Part shown: positions 49,908 to 58,564 of the stretch, one piece after another | Layout: each line of letters begins with the position of its first letter | Numbering within the stretch: position 1 is the stretch's first letter | Source of the DNA: Mesorhizobium sp. | GTDB taxonomy: Bacteria; Pseudomonadota; Alphaproteobacteria; Rhizobiales; Rhizobiaceae | Assembly: GCF_017306585.1 (NCBI RefSeq) | Contig: NZ_JAFKIC010000119.1 | Location: forward strand, 37,023-101,022 | DNA: 64,000 nucleotides | Direction of reading: 5' to 3' | Notes under the pieces: model-generated | Told to the model about the DNA's origin: nothing | Database searches by the model: none | Seen by the model: only the letters and a program-made list of their open reading frames with translations | Program-made: the position numbers and the translations under genes

Positions 49908-50897
49908 ATGTCTGAAATCTTCAAGGCCATCCTCGTTTCACGCGATGCCGAGAAAAGACAGTCGGTAGCCGTGACCGACCTGACCGATGCCGATCTTATG
50001 GAGGGCGACGTCACTGTCGCGGTCGAGGCAACGACCGTGAATTACAAGGACGGTCTGGCCATTACAGGCAAGGCCCCGGTGATCCGCCGCTGGCCGCTGG
50101 TGCCGGGCATCGATTTCGCCGGCACAGTCGTCTCGTCCTCGCATGCCGGCTGGCGCAAGGGCGACAAGGTGATCCTGAACGGCTGGGGTGTGGGCGAAAC
50201 GCATTTCGGCGCCTATGCGGGACGCGCCCGCGTCAATGGCGACTGGCTGGTGCCGCTGCCGGAAGGCATGAGCGCACATGACGCGATGGCGGTCGGCACC
50301 GCCGGCTATACCGCCATGCTCTGCGTTATGGCGCTGGAGCGCCACGGCATCCTGCCCGATCGCGGGCCCGTGGTGGTGACCGGCGCGGCCGGCGGCGTCG
50401 GCTCGGTCGCCGTCTCCATCCTGTCCAGCCTCGGCTATCACGTCATTGCCTCGACCGGCCGCAACGCCGAAAGCCCTTACCTGATCAACCTCGGCGCCGC
50501 CGAGGTGATATCGCGCGAGGAGCTCAACCAGCCGGCCAAGCCGCTCGCCAAGGAACGCTGGGCCGGAGGCATCGATTCGGTCGGCAGCCACACGCTGGCC
50601 AATGTGCTGTCGATGACGTCCTATGGCGGGGCGGTCGCGGCATGTGGGCTCGCCGGCGGCATGGACCTGCCGTCGAGCGTGGCGCCCTTCATCCTGCGCG
50701 GCGTTTCCCTGCTTGGCATCGATTCGGTGATGGCGCCGAAACCTGTCCGCCTGGAAGCCTGGCGGCGCCTCGGCTCCGATCTCGATGTTCACAAGCTCGC
50801 CAGCCTGTCCACCACCATCGGCTTCGACGGCATCATCGACGCGGCGCGCGACATTGTCGACGGCAAAATACGCGGGCGCGTCGTGGTCGATATGTGA
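49908..50897 (+). CDS. Zinc-free MDR oxidoreductase, AcuI/YhdH type
   Basis: NADPH-dependent reductase of the YhdH family; characterised members reduce acryloyl-CoA to propionyl-CoA. The 329 residues show [54 protein letters not shown] (nucleotide loop), and [24 protein letters not shown] is 7 bases before the ATG at 49908; an in-frame ATG at 49848 overlaps lspA and adds nothing familiar. Substrate here is inferred only from the family. Confidence 0.88.
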   Translation: MSEIFKAILVSRDAEKRQSVAVTDLTDADLMEGDVTVAVEATTVNYKDGLAITGKAPVIRRWPLVPGIDFAGTVVSSSHAGWRKGDKVILNGWGVGETHFGAYAGRARVNGDWLVPLPEGMSAHDAMAVGTAGYTAMLCVMALERHGILPDRGPVVVTGAAGGVGSVAVSILSSLGYHVIASTGRNAESPYLINLGAAEVISREELNQPAKPLAKERWAGGIDSVGSHTLANVLSMTSYGGAVAACGLAGGMDLPSSVAPFILRGVSLLGIDSVMAPKPVRLEAWRRLGSDLDVHKLASLSTTIGFDGIIDAARDIVDGKIRGRVVVDM

Positions 50898-51038
50898 CCT
50901 GGTTTTCGAACAGTGGGCGGTGGCCGGAAGGTCGCCTGCGTCCACAAACCTCCGGTTTCCGACGCAAATAACACCATCCGCTAAAATTCGAACGATCCCC
51001 CGCAGGCTTCCCTAATCTTCCTCTGCCAAGGATTTCGC

Positions 51039-53321
51039 ATGAGCGCGCAATCCGGCATGCGAGAAGCGGACACGGGCGACGACGACGATGCGGTACCCGC
51101 GCCGGCGCGGCGGTTCGTCGTCGCGCCGCCCTTGGTTCCCAGGCAACAGGCCGGGGGGCACGAAACCCTGCTTTTGCTGACATTCATTGCCATCGTCGGG
51201 CTTGCCGGCATGGCGCACCTGGCCGGAGCGCCTGCTTTCATCAGCCTTGCTTTGCTGGCGACCGGGCTTGCCGGCCTCGCCATGCACCTTCATGCCAGAC
51301 GCAAAGTCCATCGGACCTCCGCCCTGCTCGACGAGACCACCGCGCGCAGCCGCGCCGAGATCGAGACGCTGGCCGACCGCATGTGGGAAATGCAGGAGAG
51401 CGAAGAGCGCTTCCGCGGCCTGATCGACGCGCTTGGCGACCTCGTAATCCATCGCGATCGCGACGGCTACATCGTCTACGCCAACAAGGTCTTCGCCGAT
51501 CTCGTCGAAGCCGACCAGCGCGACCTCGCCGGCAAGACGCTGGCCGAACTTGGCGTCGAGGTCGGCATCGTCCCCGACGCCGCCTTCTCCGACCATGAGT
51601 GCCTGAGTTCCACCGACGTCGCCATACGATCCCCGAGCGGCCCGCGATGGTTCTCGTGGATCGAACTGTCGGTGCGCGACAAGGACAGCGGCGCGGTTTC
51701 GCACCGCGCCATCGCCCGCGACATCACCGCCCGCAAGCGCGCCGAATCCTCCCTGATCACCGCACGCGAGCGGGCAGAATACGCAAGCCAGGCCAAATCG
51801 CGCTTCCTTGCCACCGTCAGCCACGAAATCCGCACGCCGATGAACGGCATCATGGGCATGGCCAGACTGCTCGCCGACACCAGGCTGTCGCCGGAGCAGC
51901 AGACCTATGTGGGGGCCATTTCGACCTCGGCCAGCGCCTTGCTCGCGCTGATCGAGGATCTGCTCGACTATTCCAAGATCGAGGCTGGTCGCTTTGATCC
52001 CGAACCGCAGCCGATGTCGGTGCGCGAGATCACCGACAACATCATCGAACTGATGGCCGCGCGCGCCTTCGCCAAGGATATCGGCCTCGGCTGCCACGTC
52101 GAGCCTGATGTGCCGCACATGATATCGGCCGATCCGGGCCGCGTCAGGCAGGTGCTGCTCAACCTGATCGGCAACGCCATCAAGTTCACCGACAGCGGCG
52201 GCGTGCTGGTCAGCGTCGCGCGCGCCCGCACCGAGACCAGCGACCGCATCTGTTTTGCTGTCACCGACACCGGCCCTGGGCTGCGCGACGAGGACATGGA
52301 GCGTATCTTCGACGAATTCGAGCAGGCCGACGGCACTTCCACGCGCACGCATGGCGGGGCCGGTCTTGGCCTTGCCATCTCCAGGCGCCTCGTAGCCGCC
52401 ATGGGCGGCACCATCTCGGTCTCGAGCCGGCTCGGCCAGGGATCGGAATTCGTTTTCGAAATACCGGCCACGGCGGCGACCGAACCGCCGCAAGGCCGGC
52501 TGAACGCGCTTGCGGGCAGGCGCGCCGTAATCCTGTCCAGGAACACCGTCGAGGCCGACGCCATCGCCCGCACCATCCGCGCCAATGGCGGCACGGCCGG
52601 TATCGCCTCCACCGCGCAGCAGGCGGCATCCCTGGCTGACGGCTGTGATGTCCTTCTGGTCGACGCGGCCATGGAAGAAAGTGACGGACGGCTGCTCAAG
52701 CGGCTACGCCAGAGCGGCTTCTCCGATTGCGAAGCCATCACGCTGATCGCGCCCACCGATCGCGGCATGCTTGGCGAGTTCCGCGCCAGCGGTTACGCGA
52801 CCTTCCTTGCCCGGCCGGTGCGCGGAGGCACACTTTTGCGTGTCCTTTTGAGCAGCCAGGCGCCGGCGCCGGCACAGCCGCCGCAGGAAAAACGCCGCGC
52901 GCCGTCCCATCGCATCCCAAATGAGCGCCAGCAGGGCCTGTCCGTGCTGATCGCCGAAGACAACGACATCAACGCCATGCTGGCGCGCGCCACGCTGCTG
53001 AAGGCAGGGCATCGCGTCAAGGTGGTCGGCAACGGCAAGGCCGCCGTCGAGGCGGTAACCAGTGCCGGGCACAAGAATCGCTACGACGTGGTGCTGATGG
53101 ATCTCCATATGCCGGTCATGGACGGGCTGGATGCGATTGCCGCGATCCGCCGGCATGAAGAGGAAACCGCCGTACCGCCCGTGCCGATCATGGTGCTGTC
53201 GGCGGACAGCCAGGAAAAGACCCGCCATACGGTGCTTGCCCACGGCGCCAGCGGCTTCGTCACCAAGCCGCTCGACCCCGACGCGCTGGTCAACGCGGTC
53301 GAAGGCCAGGTCGCCGCCTGA
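51039..53321 (+). CDS. Hybrid sensor histidine kinase with PAS and tandem receivers
   Basis: A 760-residue inner-membrane hybrid kinase. Two TM segments lie at about 43-80, a PAS domain at 115-235 ([20 protein letters not shown]), HisKA with [18 protein letters not shown] near 260 (phosphorylated His in SHE), and HATPase with [23 protein letters not shown] and [15 protein letters not shown] degenerate receiver-like segment follows ([24 protein letters not shown]), with the acidic pair missing. The last receiver (632-755) is intact: [24 protein letters not shown], and K in FVTKPLDPD. No response-regulator gene is adjacent, so targets are unknown. It resembles DivL/CckA-like alphaproteobacterial kinases in design, not in detail. 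Confidence 0.93.
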   Translation: MSAQSGMREADTGDDDDAVPAPARRFVVAPPLVPRQQAGGHETLLLLTFIAIVGLAGMAHLAGAPAFISLALLATGLAGLAMHLHARRKVHRTSALLDETTARSRAEIETLADRMWEMQESEERFRGLIDALGDLVIHRDRDGYIVYANKVFADLVEADQRDLAGKTLAELGVEVGIVPDAAFSDHECLSSTDVAIRSPSGPRWFSWIELSVRDKDSGAVSHRAIARDITARKRAESSLITARERAEYASQAKSRFLATVSHEIRTPMNGIMGMARLLADTRLSPEQQTYVGAISTSASALLALIEDLLDYSKIEAGRFDPEPQPMSVREITDNIIELMAARAFAKDIGLGCHVEPDVPHMISADPGRVRQVLLNLIGNAIKFTDSGGVLVSVARARTETSDRICFAVTDTGPGLRDEDMERIFDEFEQADGTSTRTHGGAGLGLAISRRLVAAMGGTISVSSRLGQGSEFVFEIPATAATEPPQGRLNALAGRRAVILSRNTVEADAIARTIRANGGTAGIASTAQQAASLADGCDVLLVDAAMEESDGRLLKRLRQSGFSDCEAITLIAPTDRGMLGEFRASGYATFLARPVRGGTLLRVLLSSQAPAPAQPPQEKRRAPSHRIPNERQQGLSVLIAEDNDINAMLARATLLKAGHRVKVVGNGKAAVEAVTSAGHKNRYDVVLMDLHMPVMDGLDAIAAIRRHEEETAVPPVPIMVLSADSQEKTRHTVLAHGASGFVTKPLDPDALVNAVEGQVAA

Positions 53322-53423
53322 GCCGATTTTTTCCGGCGCACGGCCGCATCGCTTCACGCAACGTAGCCGGTTGATCGTTTTCGCCAGCCGACGAAGTATT
53401 GCCCGCGACGCCGTATCACGGTA

Positions 53424-53457
53424 CTGTCACAATCCTGTTGCACCTACACCGTATCCC
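53424..53457 (+). promoter_or_regulatory. Pho box and -10 element of olsB
   Basis: CTGTCACAATCCTGTTGC (53424-53441) is two direct repeats CTGTCAC and CTGTTGC with AATC between, close to CTGTCAT-N4-CTGTCAT. A -10-like TATCCC at 53452-53457 lies 10 bases after the box, as at PhoB-activated promoters where the box replaces the -35. Confidence 0.65.
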
Positions 53458-53492
53458 CGTGCCAAGAGGGATGGCTCGAAGGAGAATCACTC

Positions 53493-54380
53493 GTGCATAC
53501 AGTTATGCCGGAATGTGACACTCGGCCGAACGCCAGCAGCGCCATGCTTGCAGGACGTAACGTCGATTCCGTCATAAAAGGCGCAGCGCTCGGTCGTATC
53601 GGCAACCTCGAAGTGCGGCTCGCCCGCAACGAGGCCGAGATCGCGGCCGCGCAGGAAGTGCGCTACCGGGTATTTTACGACGAGCTCGGCGCCAGGAAGG
53701 ACCTGTTCCAGGTGCAGGATCGCCGTGACGCCGACCGGTTCGATCCGCTCTGCGATCACCTGCTCGTCTTCGACAATTCGATTTCCGGCCCTGAGCATCG
53801 CCGCATCGTCGGCACCTATCGCTTGCTGCGGCAAGAAATCGCGGCCGCCGCCGGCGGCTTCTATTCCGAAGGCGAATTCGAGCTTACCAAGCTTATCGCC
53901 CGTCACCCCGGCCAGCGTTTTCTCGAACTCGGCCGGTCCTGCGTTCTGCCCGAATACCGCTCGAAGCGCACCATCGAGGCGTTGTGGCAAGGCATCTGGG
54001 CTTACATCAATCACTATGAAATCGGCGTGATGACCGGTTGCGCGTCCTTCCACGGCACCGTACCGGCGGCGCATGCCGAGGCGCTCACCTATCTCGCCCA
54101 TCACTGCCGCACCAACTCGGCCTGGGACGTGCGCGCGGTGTCCGGACGCTATTGCTCCATGGACCTGATGCCGATCGAGGCGGTCAACACCAAGGCGGCG
54201 ATCGCGGCGATGCCGCCGCTGGTGAAGGGCTATCTGCGCGTCGGCGCCCGCATCGGCGACGGCTGTGTCATCGACCGCGAATTCTCGACCGTCGACGTCT
54301 TCGTGGTGATGCCGGTGAAGGAAATCGGCGCCCGTTACGTCAATTACTATGGCGGTGAAGGGCAGCGCTTCGCCGCCTGA
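53493..54380 (+). CDS. olsB: L-ornithine N-alpha-acyltransferase (ornithine lipid synthesis)
   Basis: Transfers a 3-hydroxy-acyl chain from ACP to ornithine to form lyso-ornithine lipid, a phosphorus-free membrane lipid. It begins with GTG after AAGGAG. The 295 residues match the OlsB/hemolysin-like GNAT layout: EIAAAQEVRYRVFYDELGA, FDPLCDHLLVFDN, IVGTYRLLRQE, LELGRSCVLPEYRSKRTIEA, and YYGGEGQRF at the end. The Pho box upstream fits known induction under phosphate limitation in Sinorhizobium. olsA is not adjacent. Its end overlaps the MmcQ gene by 32 bases. Confidence 0.9.
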   Translation: MHTVMPECDTRPNASSAMLAGRNVDSVIKGAALGRIGNLEVRLARNEAEIAAAQEVRYRVFYDELGARKDLFQVQDRRDADRFDPLCDHLLVFDNSISGPEHRRIVGTYRLLRQEIAAAAGGFYSEGEFELTKLIARHPGQRFLELGRSCVLPEYRSKRTIEALWQGIWAYINHYEIGVMTGCASFHGTVPAAHAEALTYLAHHCRTNSAWDVRAVSGRYCSMDLMPIEAVNTKAAIAAMPPLVKGYLRVGARIGDGCVIDREFSTVDVFVVMPVKEIGARYVNYYGGEGQRFAA

Positions 54381-54732
54381 CGGCGACCTTTCGGCCGCGT
54401 TCGACGTGCTGCGGCGCGCGGCCGGCGGCCTGTTGGAAATTGTCGAGACGACCTCCTACGGCACGCCGGCGCTCAAGGTCGGCAAGAAATTAATCGCACG
54501 CGTCAAGGACGCCGAGACGATCGTTTTGATGTGCCCGCTCGACGAGAAGGAGATGCTGCTGGAAGCGGCGCCGTCCATCTATTTCGAGACCGACCATTAC
54601 AAGGGCTGGCCGGCCCTGCTCGTGAGATTGAGCGAAATAGGACCCGATGAGCTGAAGCATCGGCTGGAGCAGGCCTGGCTCAGACTGGCGCCGAAGAAGC
54701 TGGTTGAGACTTGGCGGGGCGCCAAGGGCTGA
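54349..54732 (+). CDS. MmcQ/YjbR family protein
   Basis: A 127-residue YjbR/MmcQ-fold protein, a DNA-binding-like fold of unknown role. ETTSYGTPALKVGKKLIARV, VLMCPLDEKEMLLEA, FETDHYKGWPALLVRL and LKHRLEQAWLRLAPKKLVET are the family blocks. It starts inside olsB in another frame (32-base overlap), without a clear independent ribosome-binding site, so it may depend on olsB translation. Confidence 0.85.
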   Translation: MAVKGSASPPDGDLSAAFDVLRRAAGGLLEIVETTSYGTPALKVGKKLIARVKDAETIVLMCPLDEKEMLLEAAPSIYFETDHYKGWPALLVRLSEIGPDELKHRLEQAWLRLAPKKLVETWRGAKG

Positions 54733-54734
54733 AT

Positions 54735-55367
54735 TCAGGGAATATCCTCGGGCCGCCTGCCAGGGCGGCTTTTGTAGGATGGAAACGACCAGCCGAATTT
54801 GAGCGCGCCGCCGCGCACCACAAGGGCTGCCACGAACCCCGCAAGGCTGGAAACCAGCGACGGCAGGCCGGACACGTCGCCAGCCGTGAAGACAGCGGCG
54901 CCCACGAGGGCGGCGGTGACATAAATTTCGGGACGAAGCAGAACCGAAGGCTCGCCGGCCAGGAGATCGCGCAATATGCCGCCGAAGGTCGCCGTCAGCA
55001 TGCCGGTAATCACCGAAACCGCGGGCGAGCCGGTGATCGCCAGTCCCTTGGCCGCGCCCATAACCGAAAAGGCGGCCAGCCCGATGGCGTCGAGCCACAG
55101 CAGCAGCTTGTAACGGGATTCGACGCGGTGCGCGGTGAAGAAGACGAGAACCGCCACGACCGCGCAGATCAGCAGATAATCCCGGTTCGTCACCCAGAAC
55201 ACCGGCACGCTGAGAATAAGGTCGCGGAACGTGCCGCCGCCGATACCGGTGACGCTGGCCAGGAACAGGAAGCCGATAATGTCGAGCTGCTTGCGCGAAG
55301 CCGCCAACGCCCCGGTGGCCGCGAAAACGGCAACGCCGGCATAGTCGAGTAGGGCGATGGGATTCAT
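54735..55367 (-). CDS. Trimeric intracellular cation (TRIC/UPF0126) channel family protein
   Basis: A 210-residue inner-membrane protein, about seven TM segments in two pseudo-repeats. The repeats show GIGGGTFRDLILSVPVFWVT and TFGGILRDLLAGEPSVLL, with conserved GGG-R-D in each half. TRIC channels conduct monovalent cations; YadS-type bacterial members are also proposed as amino-acid channels. It is transcribed after grpE across the repeat at 55374-55468 and is convergent with mmcQ. Confidence 0.88.
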   Translation of the reverse strand: MNPIALLDYAGVAVFAATGALAASRKQLDIIGFLFLASVTGIGGGTFRDLILSVPVFWVTNRDYLLICAVVAVLVFFTAHRVESRYKLLLWLDAIGLAAFSVMGAAKGLAITGSPAVSVITGMLTATFGGILRDLLAGEPSVLLRPEIYVTAALVGAAVFTAGDVSGLPSLVSSLAGFVAALVVRGGALKFGWSFPSYKSRPGRRPEDIP

Positions 55368-55373
55368 AGGATG

Positions 55374-55468
55374 AGGCAGTAGGGAGTAGGGAATACGGCA
55401 GTAGGGATCAAACTAACACGAAGCCGTCGGATTGATACGCCCCTACTGCCTACTGCCTAATCCCTGAA
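55374..55468. repeat. Intergenic inverted repeat of GGCAGTAGGG units
   Basis: AGGCAGTAGGGAGTAGGG and GGCAGTAGGG occur at 55374-55407, and their reverse complement units CCCTACTGCC, TACTGCC follow at 55441-55459. This would form a long hairpin after grpE and before the channel gene. Confidence 0.65.
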
Positions 55469-56101
55469 CTACGCGTCCTTCTCGGCCTGCTCGTTGACCG
55501 GCCCCGGCTCGACGGGCGCCCCGGCGGCGACTTTGGGTCCGCCCTTGGCGACGCCCACCATGGCGGGACGCAGCACGCGCTCACCGATCGAATAGCCCGG
55601 CTGCACGACCTGGACCACCGTGTTGGCGGGCACATCGGGATTGGGCACTTCGAACATCGCCTGGTGGAAGTTGGGATCGAACTTCTCGCCTTCCGGAGCG
55701 AGTTTCTTCACGCCGTGACGCTCCAGCGCCGACAGCATGGCGCGCTCGGTGAGGTCGACACCTTCGATCAATGCCTTGAAGCCGGCGTCCCCGGAAGTCT
55801 TTGCCTCGGCCGGTATGGCGTCGAGCGCACGGCGCAGATTGTCCGAAACCGACAGCATGTCGCGGGCGAAATTCGCGACCGCGTAGGTGCGCGCGTCATG
55901 CACGTCGCGCGCCGTGCGGCGGCGCAGGTTTTCCATCTCGGCCGCAACGCGCAGCGCGCGGTCCTTCAGCTCTTCATTTTCCTTCAGCAGCCGTACAAGC
56001 GCTTCATAGTCGCCATCGATGCCGCCTTCCGTGCGCTCGGCATTGGCCTCGGCCGCATCGGCTTCATTGGGCGCGCGTTCGTCTTTTGCCTGGTCGCTCA
56101 T
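55469..56101 (-). CDS. grpE: GrpE, DnaK nucleotide exchange factor
   Basis: Releases ADP from DnaK. The 210-residue protein has a long N-terminal helix region ([20 protein letters not shown]), [36 protein letters not shown], and the C-terminal beta domain [20 protein letters not shown] with [20 protein letters not shown]. An acidic N-terminal tail and an Ala/Pro C-terminal tail flank it. A sigma-32-like promoter lies at 56144-56172. hrcA, often upstream, is not adjacent here. Confidence 0.96.
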   Translation of the reverse strand: MSDQAKDERAPNEADAAEANAERTEGGIDGDYEALVRLLKENEELKDRALRVAAEMENLRRRTARDVHDARTYAVANFARDMLSVSDNLRRALDAIPAEAKTSGDAGFKALIEGVDLTERAMLSALERHGVKKLAPEGEKFDPNFHQAMFEVPNPDVPANTVVQVVQPGYSIGERVLRPAMVGVAKGGPKVAAGAPVEPGPVNEQAEKDA

Positions 56102-56143
56102 CGCCGTTTCCCGTCATCTCGAATGGTATGGATTTTGTGCCCG

Positions 56144-56172
56144 ATATCGAGGTTCGCAGGTCAAAAATCAAG
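56144..56172 (-). promoter_or_regulatory. Probable RpoH (sigma-32) promoter of grpE
   Basis: Read on the minus strand: CTTGAT (56172-56167), 15 bases, CTCGATAT (56151-56144). The layout matches the hsp20 promoter (CTTGAA-N15-GACCATAT). The start would lie about 40 bases before the grpE ATG. Confidence 0.45.
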
Positions 56173-56342
56173 GGGAAAGCGACCTTGAAGCCTTCGGTGG
56201 GGCATCGCCGGTGCCCAATGGCGATATGCGGCTTTTAATTCAAATTTTACCTTACCGGCCGGCTTTGCTTGCCACGAGAGCGTGATGGGGGAACCATTCC
56301 CTTACTGGAGGAGTTTCGGAGCCGACACAGGAATTTGGAATG

Positions 56343-56540
56343 ATGACCCGCGACAACGCCAAAAAGGGAGACATGCTCGCCAGCGAAGTCAGGCGCCAGT
56401 TCGGCGCCGAGGCGATGACGCGCTTTCTGCGCTCCTTGCCGACCTTTAGCACCGAAACCGACACTCCCGACCGCTTCAGGCAATTGCTCGACCGCCTCGA
56501 CGGCGTGGAAGGCAACAGCGTCGGCGTCAGGCGTCAGTAA
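56343..56540 (+). CDS. Small conserved-looking hypothetical protein
   Basis: A 65-residue product starting at 56343 (a tandem ATG lies at 56340). It is charged and probably helical: DMLASEVRRQFGAEAMTRFL, RSLPTFSTET, RFRQLLDRLDGVE. There is no signal peptide or TM segment. AGGAA sits about 8 bases upstream. The codon pattern looks coding and no larger frame opposes it. No family recognised; it could be a small regulatory protein. Confidence 0.5.
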   Translation: MTRDNAKKGDMLASEVRRQFGAEAMTRFLRSLPTFSTETDTPDRFRQLLDRLDGVEGNSVGVRRQ

Positions 56541-56605
56541 GGCGGCCCTCACAGCCCGATTGGGCGGCGTGTCGCGGAGTTTCAGGACCGGAGGTCCAGG
56601 GAGCT

Positions 56606-56643
56606 TATCGCGCGACAATTACACTCAGTAATTTCGCGTGATA
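56606..56643. promoter_or_regulatory. Imperfect palindrome upstream of desaturase
   Basis: TATCGCGCGACAATTAC, five bases ACTCA, then GTAATTTCGCGTGATA: about 15 complementary pairs with one mismatch and one extra base. It ends 41 bases before the desaturase ATG and may be an operator or leader hairpin. Confidence 0.5.
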
Positions 56644-56684
56644 TCCACCTTGCGGTGGCGGTTTGCCTCCGCCTATGGTTCCTG

Positions 56685-57707
56685 ATGAACATGATTTCCC
56701 CCGATGCGGCCGCCAACAGCAAGCGCGCCTGGTTGAAGATTCTGGCGCGCTACAAGAAGCCGGACAGGCGCCGCAGCGCCCTCGAACTCGCCATAACCCT
56801 CATTCCGTTCGCCACGCTGTGGGCCATGTCGGCGGCCGCCTATGCCTATGGCCATTGGTGGGGACTGGTCCTCATCCTTCCGGCGGCCGGTTTCCTGGTG
56901 CGGATTTTCATGATTCAGCACGATTGCGGACACGGCTCCTTCTTTGCCAATCGCCATGCCGACGACTGGATCGGGCGCGCGCTGGGTGTGCTGACGCTGA
57001 CGCCTTACGACTGCTGGCGGCGCGCGCACGCCGTGCATCATGCCAGTGCCGGCAATCTCGACGAGCGCGGCATGGGTGATATCAAGACGTTGACCGTCGC
57101 CGAATACCGCCGGATGTCATGGCGCGGCCGCTTTGCCTATCGGCTCTATCGCCATCCGCTGGTGATGTTCGGCCTCGGTCCGATCTGGCTGTTCATCTTC
57201 TCGCAAAGGCTGCCGGTCGGCATGATGCGCGCCGGGCTCACGCCCTGGGTGTCGTCCATGACCACCAATCTCGCCATAGCGCTTGCGGCGGCGGTGCTCA
57301 TCTGGGCCATCGGGCCGGGCGCCTTTCTCGTCGTCCATCTGCCGATCGTCATCCTTGCCGGTTCGGCAGGCGTCTGGCTGTTCTACGTCCAGCACCAGTT
57401 CGAGGAAACGGAATGGGCAAAGGATGACGATTGGGAGTTCCAGCACGCCGCCCTGCATGGCTCGTCCTATTACGACCTACCGCCGCTGCTGAACTGGTTC
57501 ACCGGCAATATCGGCGTCCATCACGTCCATCACCTCTCGGCGAAGGTACCGGGCTACCGGCTGCAGGAAGTGCTGCGGGACTATCCCGAGCTGCGCGGCA
57601 TTGGCCGCGTCACGCTTCTCGACAGCCTGCGCTGCGTCAAGCTGGCGCTCTGGGACGAGAGCCGCCGCAAGCTGGTATCGTTCCGCGAGGCGCGGATGGT
57701 GGCCTGA
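56685..57707 (+). CDS. Membrane fatty acid desaturase
   Basis: Di-iron desaturase of the FADS/DesA group in the inner membrane, introducing a double bond into acyl chains. The start at 56685 gives 340 residues. Three His boxes are present: HDCGH near residue 78, HAVHH near 118, and HHVHH near 278, with hydrophobic spans between. FEETEWAKDDDWEFQHAALH before the third box is typical of omega-6/delta-12-type enzymes. An imperfect palindrome lies upstream and a strong terminator after the stop. The regiospecificity is not readable. Confidence 0.92.
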   Translation: MNMISPDAAANSKRAWLKILARYKKPDRRRSALELAITLIPFATLWAMSAAAYAYGHWWGLVLILPAAGFLVRIFMIQHDCGHGSFFANRHADDWIGRALGVLTLTPYDCWRRAHAVHHASAGNLDERGMGDIKTLTVAEYRRMSWRGRFAYRLYRHPLVMFGLGPIWLFIFSQRLPVGMMRAGLTPWVSSMTTNLAIALAAAVLIWAIGPGAFLVVHLPIVILAGSAGVWLFYVQHQFEETEWAKDDDWEFQHAALHGSSYYDLPPLLNWFTGNIGVHHVHHLSAKVPGYRLQEVLRDYPELRGIGRVTLLDSLRCVKLALWDESRRKLVSFREARMVA

Positions 57708-57712
57708 AGCCA

Positions 57713-57744
57713 GCCGCCGCACCGATGGCGCGGCGGCACTTTTT
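57713..57744 (+). terminator. Intrinsic terminator of the desaturase gene
   Basis: GCCGCCGC and GCGGCGGC form an 8-bp perfect stem around a 9-base loop, followed by AC and TTTTT (57740-57744), six bases after the desaturase stop. Confidence 0.8.
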
Positions 57745-57752
57745 CTGCTCGC

Positions 57753-58373
57753 TCAGGCCGCCTGGCGCTCGCCGCGCATCAGGATTTCGCCGTGGCGGAT
57801 CTCCGTGCCCAGCACCTTCAGGCATTCCCGGATGAAGTTGGACAGGCCCGGCCATCCCTTGGCCGAGACCAGATTGCCGTCGACATGGGCGCCGGTCGGC
57901 GCAACATCGATATAGGTACCGCCGGCAAGCGTCACTTCCGGCTCGCAATAGTGAAGAGCCGCCACTTCCCTGCCCCGCACCACGCCGTCGACAGCGATGA
58001 GGATCTGCACGCCATGGCAGATGGTGAAGATCGGCTTGCCGGCCTCGTGGAAGTGACGCACCAGCGCCTGCACCCGCTTGTCGATACGGATGTATTCCGG
58101 CCCGCGCCCGCCCGCCGCGTAGACGGCGTCGTATTTGGCCGGATCGACATCCGCGAAGGTCTTGTTGAGAATATAATCGTGGCCGAGTTTTTCCGTATAG
58201 GTCTGGTGGCCCTCGAAGTCGTGCAGCGACGTTTTCAGCACATCGCCCGCTTTCTTGTCCGGGCACACGACATGCACCGTGTGGCCGACCGCATGCATGG
58301 CCTGTTCGAAAACGAAAATCTCGTATTCCTCGCTGAACTCGCCAACGAGCATCAATATCTTCTTGCCAGCCAT
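57753..58373 (-). CDS. DJ-1/PfpI family protein
   Basis: A 206-residue class I glutamine amidotransferase-like fold. ILMLVGEFSEEYEIFVFEQA starts it, VYAAGGRGPEYIRIDKRVQ and FTICHGVQILIAV follow, with the nucleophilic Cys near residue 118 in ICHG. The catalytic Glu position is near EFSEEYE. Members act as deglycases, hydratases or chaperones; the reaction here is unknown. An operator-like dyad lies 25 bases upstream at 58398-58418. Confidence 0.88.
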   Translation of the reverse strand: MAGKKILMLVGEFSEEYEIFVFEQAMHAVGHTVHVVCPDKKAGDVLKTSLHDFEGHQTYTEKLGHDYILNKTFADVDPAKYDAVYAAGGRGPEYIRIDKRVQALVRHFHEAGKPIFTICHGVQILIAVDGVVRGREVAALHYCEPEVTLAGGTYIDVAPTGAHVDGNLVSAKGWPGLSNFIRECLKVLGTEIRHGEILMRGERQAA

Positions 58374-58397
58374 TCCGGTTCCTCCCCTTACGGCTAT

Positions 58398-58418
58398 TTA
58401 TTTCGAGATACGAAATAA
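58398..58418. promoter_or_regulatory. Inverted repeat, probable operator of the DJ-1/PfpI gene
   Basis: TTATTTCG and CGAAATAA are perfect 8-base arms around AGATA, in the AT-rich 191-base spacer 58374-58564. Its position just upstream of the gene start suggests an operator. Confidence 0.45.
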
Positions 58419-58564
58419 TACTCCCATCCTAAGGGCAGGACAGGAAAAGGGAAAGCTCAAATCGCACAATTGGTACGACCAGTTTTGAAGAAGCTTTGCC
58501 GATCATTTCAGATACGGCCTACAATCAAGTAGAATGCGCAAAACTGGCTCGACCAGAGATGCTT

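Noticed and set aside
56585-56597. GGACC-GGA-GGTCC dyad before the desaturase
   Set aside because: Five-base arms with a three-base loop are common by chance at this GC content.
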